DNA from: Euwallacea fornicatus
Taxonomy: Eukaryota > Arthropoda > Insecta > Coleoptera > Curculionidae
DNA: 64,000 nucleotides
Direction: 5' to 3'
Assembly (NCBI RefSeq): GCF_040115645.1
Contig: NC_089575.1
Span: forward strand, 1,488,001-1,552,000
A model generated the notes under the pieces. The model had not been told where the DNA came from. It was given only the letters and a program-made list of their open reading frames with translations, and did not search any database. Below, in pieces: positions 58,901-64,000 of this stretch. The translations under genes and the position numbers were made by a program. Each line of letters begins with the position of its first letter. Position 1 is the stretch's first letter.

Positions 58901-61900
58901 CCACCGCGCAAGAGGATGATATTAAGAACAATGAAGAAATGCCTGAATACGTGGTGTCTGTGGTTACCAGCAAAACTGTGGTGAATAATACAGTGATTTC
59001 TCCAATGATGCTCAACAACGAGTCGTCCACACCGAGTAGTTTGGAGCCAGAAAACTCTACCGACTCTTGGATTGTCATAGCTTCAGTAAGAACACACACG
59101 ATCTCATCACTGGTGATGACAATTATTTTAACCGAAGAGTAAATTATTATCATTTCGTAGGTCCAAACCAGCAGGAGCATTTCAGGGGCTCGGTATATTC
59201 CAACCTCAGTAGTAGATCAAGAAGAAAGGAGGCAGCTACTGAACGAACCAACTGAACCAGTTACAATGATCGAGAACAGTACCGCAGTCGCTCCGACTGC
59301 GGCAACTGCCGGACAAACCCTTAAAACCTCGACTGAGAGTTTAATTGACAAATTGGACTCTCTCCAATCAGATCTCTCTGGAATTTTGACAGGTAAAAAA
59401 GGGAACTGTAAAGGAAATAAGGTTTTAACGTTCGTTTCAGGGGGCTTTAAAAACGACAACATCGCAGTGATAGAGGAGAATGTGTCTACAAAAGTAGAAA
59501 CGACCACCATAGAAGCGATTATTTCAAGCTCTAAGGCTTATCCTCGGGTTAATATTAGAAAATACGATCCTGGGAATAGAGTTGCGCGCCCTGGTAGCAC
59601 AAAATCTCAGTCCAAACCTGCCTCAAACAAGCCCAATGTGACGGCGCCAAAGAGCATAGGTAGGAAAGGGTAATATACAGGGGCCGTCGTGTATATTGAA
59701 TAGTGGCAAGGACTCGTAAAAGATTTTTTTTTATCAAAAAACGTTTCGAGTCAAACTTGCGAGGTCGATTGGGTGTCGCTGTTTGATGCCCTTAAACGGT
59801 TTTTTGCCTCGTAAGAGTCCAAGGGTGTCCAACTTTCAGTTTTCAGATGTGCCCCTCTATCTTCGATTTGTTTTGTGGAATCCGCACTTTTGGCGCATAC
59901 CAACACGTCAAATTTTACGGGTGGTTAGATGAGAAAAATTTCGGAAAAAATATATTTTTCTTACTAAAGAAAATTAAATTCAATCGACAAAGCAAAAATA
60001 CAAATGACTGTTTATGAGAATCGCCGTTTAATCTTCAAATCGGTCGCTCAAAATGTCTTCCGTTGTTATCCACACACGTTGCTATTCTTTGCATGAACGA
60101 TGTCCTCACCTGACCATAGGCGCCTGGTCGATCGCATTACACCGATAATACGAGCCCCGAAGTCAACGTCGTTTGGCCAATCCCTACGCAAGTCGCAGGG
60201 ATCTAAATCGGGTGGCCGGGCTGGCCACTTTATTTCACTAATTAAAAAAATTGGTATTGCTTTCCTTTAATTTAGAAATGGAAATTTCCGAAGCGATATT
60301 TACTTGACTTCTAAACCTTTTTGGGGTATTTTTGTTTGGGCTACTTTTCTGATTGAATTTAATTTGTTCGATAAAGTAAGAAAAAACAATTTTTTTCTTG
60401 AAATTTTTCTTATATAACCCCAATAAAATTTGATTTGGCTAATAAGTGTAGATTCCATAAAACAAATCAGAAATAGGTCATTTGAAAGCCAAAAGTTGGA
60501 CCTCGTTGGATTTTGTGGGGCAAGAAAAATCAGTCTATGGTGACGACAAGTTATCGTTGTAACTTTCGCTTGAAACATTTTTTGATAGAAAAAGTATTTG
60601 AAACGTTATTGACGTAATTCCATATATAATTGACGGACCCTGTATACAGAGTCGTCTAACGATAACTTGACCCCCTTTAACCTTGAAAAATTTGGATTTT
60701 TTGGAAGCTTGCCAAAAACGTCAAAGTAGCTTTTGAAAAGGATACATATGAAACTCAACCCCCAAATTTCACCCTTATGCCCATCACAGCAGTCTCCTCA
60801 AAAGTTTTAAACGGCACGAGGGGTCTTGTGACACCTCAAATTAAAGGTTTTTTTAAACTGCACTCAATGGTGTAATGCAATTAGTTTTTGAGAAAAACAA
60901 CTACAAATGTCGTTAAAAATGCAATTCGAACTCAGTTAAATACGTAATAGTACGTAAATAATGAAAAAGCGTGTTTGTTAATAGGAATTTAGCTCGTTTT
61001 CATTTTTGCGCTCATAAACAATTTTTGGTTGTTTTTATTTATTTATTTGTTCTTTTATTTGTTTAACTACAGACTGTTGGTGAATACAAAATCGAAAACA
61101 AACCAATTTCCTGTCCACAAATACGTTGTGTGAAAGTTTACGTAACTGAGTTTGCATTGGATTTTTAATCAAATTTACAGGTTTTCCTCAAAAACTAATT
61201 GATAGATTCTGAATCGCATTGCATCATTGAATATGATTAGAAAAAGCCTTGAATTTGAGATATAACATGACCCCTCGTCCTTCTTAAAATTTTTGCGAGT
61301 ATTGTTGTGACGCGCGAAAGGATGCAGTTTGGGTTTCGAATTTTATGCAAAAATTCGTCCTCCTCAAAAATCGTTTTGTCTTACTTTGGCGATTTTCCAA
61401 AAATTCCTTATTTTTCAATATTAAGGGCGAGAGGGGGTAAAGTTTTCGTTGGACGACCCTGTATCAACAAGAGCAATTTCCTAACATTAAAGTTTCATTT
61501 GTTATAGATTCCCAGAAAGAGGTTTTGGATAAAATTAAGCCCGTTGCTGACATCAGCTCCTTGCTGCCGCCAGGCTACAAATTACCCACCTCTACAGAGC
61601 CATCTCTAGTGAATAGCATTCTCTCCAAAGCGAAGCCTATTAATGACTTAAGTGGATTGCTGCCGCCAGGCTACAAGCCCTCTCAATCATCTTCTGACGA
61701 AATTCTTCTCAAGGCGAAACCCGTAGACGATATTAGCGCCTTATTGCCACTAGGCTACAAACCTTCTTCTAGCGAAAAAGATACGATTCTTTCTAAGGCG
61801 AAACCTGTGGAAGATATTGATGCCCTACTGCCTCCAGGCTACAAGTCACCTTCATCCACCGTTAAAAACTTGTTGTCCAAGGCCAAACCGGTAGATGATA

Positions 61901-63676
61901 TTAGTGCCCTATTGCCTCCGGGTTACAAGCAGTCTTCGACAACTGAGAAAGTTCAGAATAGTGTATTCTCCAAGGCTAAACCTGTGCAGGATATTAGTGC
62001 GTTACTTCCGCCAGGCTACAACACGGCTAAGGCCGGCCATAAGTCATCGGTGTCTGATATATTGTCTATAGCTGTAGCTGACGACATTAGTGCGTTGCTA
62101 CCTCCAGGTTACACGAGGAAGGGATTCAGTAAACCTAAAGGTTGGACATGAAAAATTTTCAAATGAATTTATTTACATTTCACGTTTTTCTCTTTAGTCA
62201 CTACTTCGACAACCCTGCGGACAGTAACTCAGAGCGTTCCTGCAGATCTTTTGCCTACAGACTTCAAAGTACCAATTACAGAAACAAGAAGTAGCACTAT
62301 GCCCACGGCTACAGAAAGGTTCGGTTGCATTTTTTACCGTATCTCGCGCGAGGAACTGTTTTATTTCTTGGACAACCAACAATACATCAACCGCCTCTCT
62401 AACGAACGGATTTGTAGTAATTATACAGGGTGTTTCGCAACTTATCGGACAAACTTCAACCACATATGCATCGTTACATAACACCTCCATTTATCGAAAA
62501 GAGTCCCGCAGATAACGACATAAACAACAAAAAAGGTTTATTTATTGCATTAGACTCATTTATCCATTTGATCGTATTAAAGTTAACACGTTACGTACAA
62601 ATTAACAACAAAAGTGCAAAAAATATCTATGTTTTTCCATACGGATAAACGAGCGACAATACCCAACATTTCATCATTATTGTTTGTGACCTATTTGGAA
62701 AACAGTCAATTTGTGTGGGAATTTGAAAGTATTCTCTCTCCGAGCACATACACTGCTATACGTGGTTCATGCACAATGGGGCACCGCCACACTTTCGTTC
62801 AGATGTCCGAATTTCTTCTAATCAAGCTCAGGGGATATGCTGGATCGACGGAGGTTGACCAGTAGCTTGGCCTTCGCGGCGTCCAGATCTAAATCCGGTA
62901 GATTTATTTTTATGCCGACATTTGTCTACCGTACCGAAGTTCAGGATATTAACGAATTGCGAGGCTAGATCACAATGGCGGACAGTAATGCGCTATGGGG
63001 AGCAGTAGGCAAGAGTACGAAGTAGTGTGCCCGAATTGAATTCGGCGGACTCAAGCTTGCTTTCAGGCCAATGGAAACAATTGTGGACAGTTTTTGTAGA
63101 ACAGAACAAATAAACTTTTAATATTGTTTATCTCATTACTCCTAAAACTTTCATTGGAATTTTATCGACCCCTCGCCTTCTTAGGTAACAATGCACGCGT
63201 CGTCGAAGTTGGTCCGATAAATAGTTAACACCCTGTATAAAACCTGCGGTTATGCATATTTTTACGATTTTTTCAGTCCCTCCACGTCTTCAACCACCGC
63301 TGGGTCAGCTTTTAAGGTCGTTTTTCCAAGCAGGCCTGGAAGCGGCTCGAGAAAATCACCAAGATTAACCACTCCCAGAATCAACAGTGAGGAATTTATT
63401 AACAATAAACCAATGTCCCCTACAATCCAGAAAGGATGGCCTGTGAGGTGAGTAGGACCACGAAATTGTGCGAACCTGGCTTGACCTCAGTCTCAAGGGC
63501 GAGCACGGAGTTTAGCGGCTGGCCCACCCCATCAACGACCCCGATTTCGATCGAAAAGCTTCTGGAAGCTGCCAGAGCTGCGGCGACTAGTTCTTCCACC
63601 GAAACCGTCACTGAAACCACATCTACAACGACCACGACCACCACGACGACCACCACGTCGAAACCCACCACGCCCG
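49924..63676 (+). CDS. Secreted repeat protein, mucin-like, LLPPGYK repeats (3' partial)
   Basis: Nine exons visible: 49924-49981, 53174-53760, 58825-59085, 59161-59392, 59441-59659, 61508-62140, 62198-62318, 63277-63447 and 63516-63676, giving 814 codons with every join in phase. The gene continues past the window with a donor at 63677. Exon 1 is a signal peptide (ILVFVALSCCIKG). Exon 2 encodes a Tyr/Gln/Pro-rich stretch and a strongly acidic C-terminal half. Exons 3-5 are Ser/Thr/Asn-rich with several NxS/T sites. Exon 6 carries seven repeats with the core KAKPVxDISALLPPGYK, separated by Ser-rich spacers. Exon 9 ends in a run of about 12 threonines. No catalytic or chitin-binding domain is seen in the window. 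It looks like an extracellular, possibly O-glycosylated matrix or mucin protein. I do not recognise the orthologue. The introns are large and filled with transposon debris while the coding frame is intact. Confidence 0.75.
49982..53173. other. First intron of the repeat-protein gene
   Basis: 3.2 kb. It contains no clear transposase. One minus-strand frame at 52560-52751 (63 aa, contains SRLHRVYQEQGSHAQK) looks protein-like and is less AT-rich than its flanks, but no splice partners could be placed. Confidence 0.4.
53990..54560 (+). mobile_element. Decayed Tc/mariner-type (DDE) transposase remnant
   Basis: An open piece contains VWVRQDRTASHYAIAVMEYL, then RRWIGR and VEWPPRYPDLTPFVFF. This is the C-terminal half of a DDE transposase of the kind common in insects. 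The motif that normally reads PLDFF has Val where the last catalytic Asp is expected, and a stop follows soon after, so it is inactive. It lies in the second intron of the repeat-protein gene. Confidence 0.75.
55700..56640 (+). mobile_element. Decayed mariner-family transposon
   Basis: Plus-strand pieces in shifting frames match mariner transposase order: a helix-turn-helix end with RVLHELSHNNKAEHL, the first Asp motif VTGDESWLL, the second Asp segment FHNDNTRPRA, PHPPYSP, then, after a frameshift, DYH and finally DVKAWIASKSRDFFAHGI with VDGNIL near the C terminus. Stops and a shift at the third Asp region show a dead copy. The left boundary has CAGGGTGTCC-type sequence; the exact inverted repeats were not resolved. 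Confidence 0.75.
57342..57436. repeat. 19-bp tandem repeat, five copies
   Basis: Unit AATAATTAATATAAAAATA repeats at 57342, 57361, 57380, 57399 and 57418 without change, with partial units on both sides. Pure A/T. Confidence 0.9.
57590..58350 (-). mobile_element. Decayed DDE transposon (minus strand)
   Basis: Starts near a TATACAGGGTCGCCC end at about 57590. On the minus strand around 58030-58080 a piece reads LEWSARPSDLASFKLF, a mutated form of the E/KWPARSPDLTPLDFF transposase motif. The right end was not found, so the limit is approximate. Confidence 0.5.
59674..60646 (-). mobile_element. TIR DNA transposon with transposase C-terminal remnant
   Basis: Ends form inverted repeats: left TATACAGGGGCCGTC, right (complement) TATACAGGGTCCGTC, with TA at both outer edges. 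Inside, on the minus strand, 60025-60235 encodes KWPARPPDLDPCDL and, in another frame, RIATCVDNNGRHFE, the typical last motif of the same DDE transposase class. It sits in the intron between exons 59441-59659 and 61508-62140. Confidence 0.7.
60645..61464. mobile_element. Non-autonomous TIR element directly abutting the previous one
   Basis: Left end ATACAGAGTCGTCTAACGA and right end (complement) ATACAGGGTCGTCCAACGA match over about 35 nt, including a shared ACTT.ACCCCCT block. No transposase frame is left. Its left end shares the TATA with the right end of the preceding element. Confidence 0.7.
62423..63238. mobile_element. Non-autonomous TIR element in repeat-protein intron
   Basis: Left end TATACAGGGTGTTTCGCAA..TTATCGGACAAACTTC and right end (complement) TATACAGGGTGTTAACTAT..TTATCGGACCAACTTC form clear inverted repeats of about 35 nt flanked by TA. 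Length is about 816 bp. It lies within the intron between exons 62198-62318 and 63277-63447 and nearly fills it. Confidence 0.75.
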
Positions 63677-64000
63677 GTGAGAAAATAATCCGTTATGAAT
63701 TGAGTTAGGGAAAAATGAGTTAATGGCAAAATGCTTTAGAAATCAATTAGTGTCTCAATCTCGTAGTGCTGAGCCATATTGGAAGCGGAAGCTATTTAAC
63801 CTGTTCCATTTAACATCGGTAAGCCCGTCGAAAAAGGCGGGCGTGATAAATCAATAACGGCAGGTTCATTAATCAAGTTTAAAATCGTAAAGTTCTTTCG
63901 AGGTGAAAATGGCACTGATGACGGGGGTTGCTGCTGGAAATTAATCAGGAATTTCATATCGGATTTCTGGAAAAGTTGTCTAGCATTATGGAAATTTCAC

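Noticed and set aside
63420..63729. Val-rich and Gly/Arg-rich minus-strand frames
   Set aside because: Antisense of the threonine-coding run.
1..64000. tRNA, rRNA, CRISPR arrays, bacterial promoters or Shine-Dalgarno sites
   Set aside because: None seen; the sequence is a eukaryotic nuclear region and such bacterial features do not apply.

Overview
The window is a nuclear chromosome segment from an insect. The genes have many small exons, and most introns are 48-65 nt with GT..AG ends. Intergenic DNA is AT-rich, polyadenylation signals are AATAAA, and the gene set is insect-like: a ZAD zinc-finger protein, a LUBEL-type linear-ubiquitin ligase, a Bok-type Bcl-2 protein and a fandango/SYF1 protein. 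Many non-autonomous DNA transposons end in ATACAGGGT. A beetle is plausible, but that is inference. Exon models were built by hand from open frames, splice motifs and phase; every multi-exon model below keeps one open frame across its joins.

Left third (1-23 kb). A ZP-domain membrane protein (minus) and a complete Bcl-2-family protein (plus) are divergently arranged around 4.0-4.6 kb. A gene-poor stretch follows (5.7-9.2 kb), then a ZAD-C2H2 zinc-finger gene (minus). A large LUBEL gene (plus, about 2,530 aa in the window, 5' end not found) carries a B-box-like finger, an NZF finger, UBA-like segments and a RING-IBR-RING ligase core. It appears to have two alternative last exons, each encoding a different version of the LDD tail, with a long foldback repeat between them.

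Middle (23-48 kb). This is a compact housekeeping cluster: UDP-glucuronate decarboxylase UXS1 (minus), mitochondrial CDP-diacylglycerol synthase TAMM41 (plus), GPALPP1 (plus), the ubiquitin-shuttle aspartic protease DDI1/rngo (plus), splicing factor SYF1/XAB2/fandango (minus), TRAPP subunit TRAPPC4 (plus), an FRMPD4/Preso-like WW-WW-PDZ-FERM scaffold (minus) and a makorin-type RING/C3H protein (minus). Several neighbours are head-to-head with short shared promoters, or tail-to-tail with almost touching polyadenylation signals.

Right third (48-64 kb). One gene of unknown function spans at least 13.7 kb on the plus strand and runs off the window. It encodes a signal peptide, acidic and Ser/Thr-rich segments, seven copies of a [KAKPVxDISALLPPGYK]-like repeat and a threonine run. 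Its introns are full of decayed transposons: mariner, Tc/DDE-type remnants, TIR elements and a 19-bp tandem repeat.

Themes that join the genes are ubiquitin signalling (LUBEL, DDI1, makorin), extracellular or apical matrix (ZP protein, UXS1 for proteoglycan sugar supply, repeat protein) and apoptosis (Bcl-2). No co-regulated pathway or operon-like unit is implied by the order. No tRNA, rRNA, CRISPR or clear viral sequence was seen.
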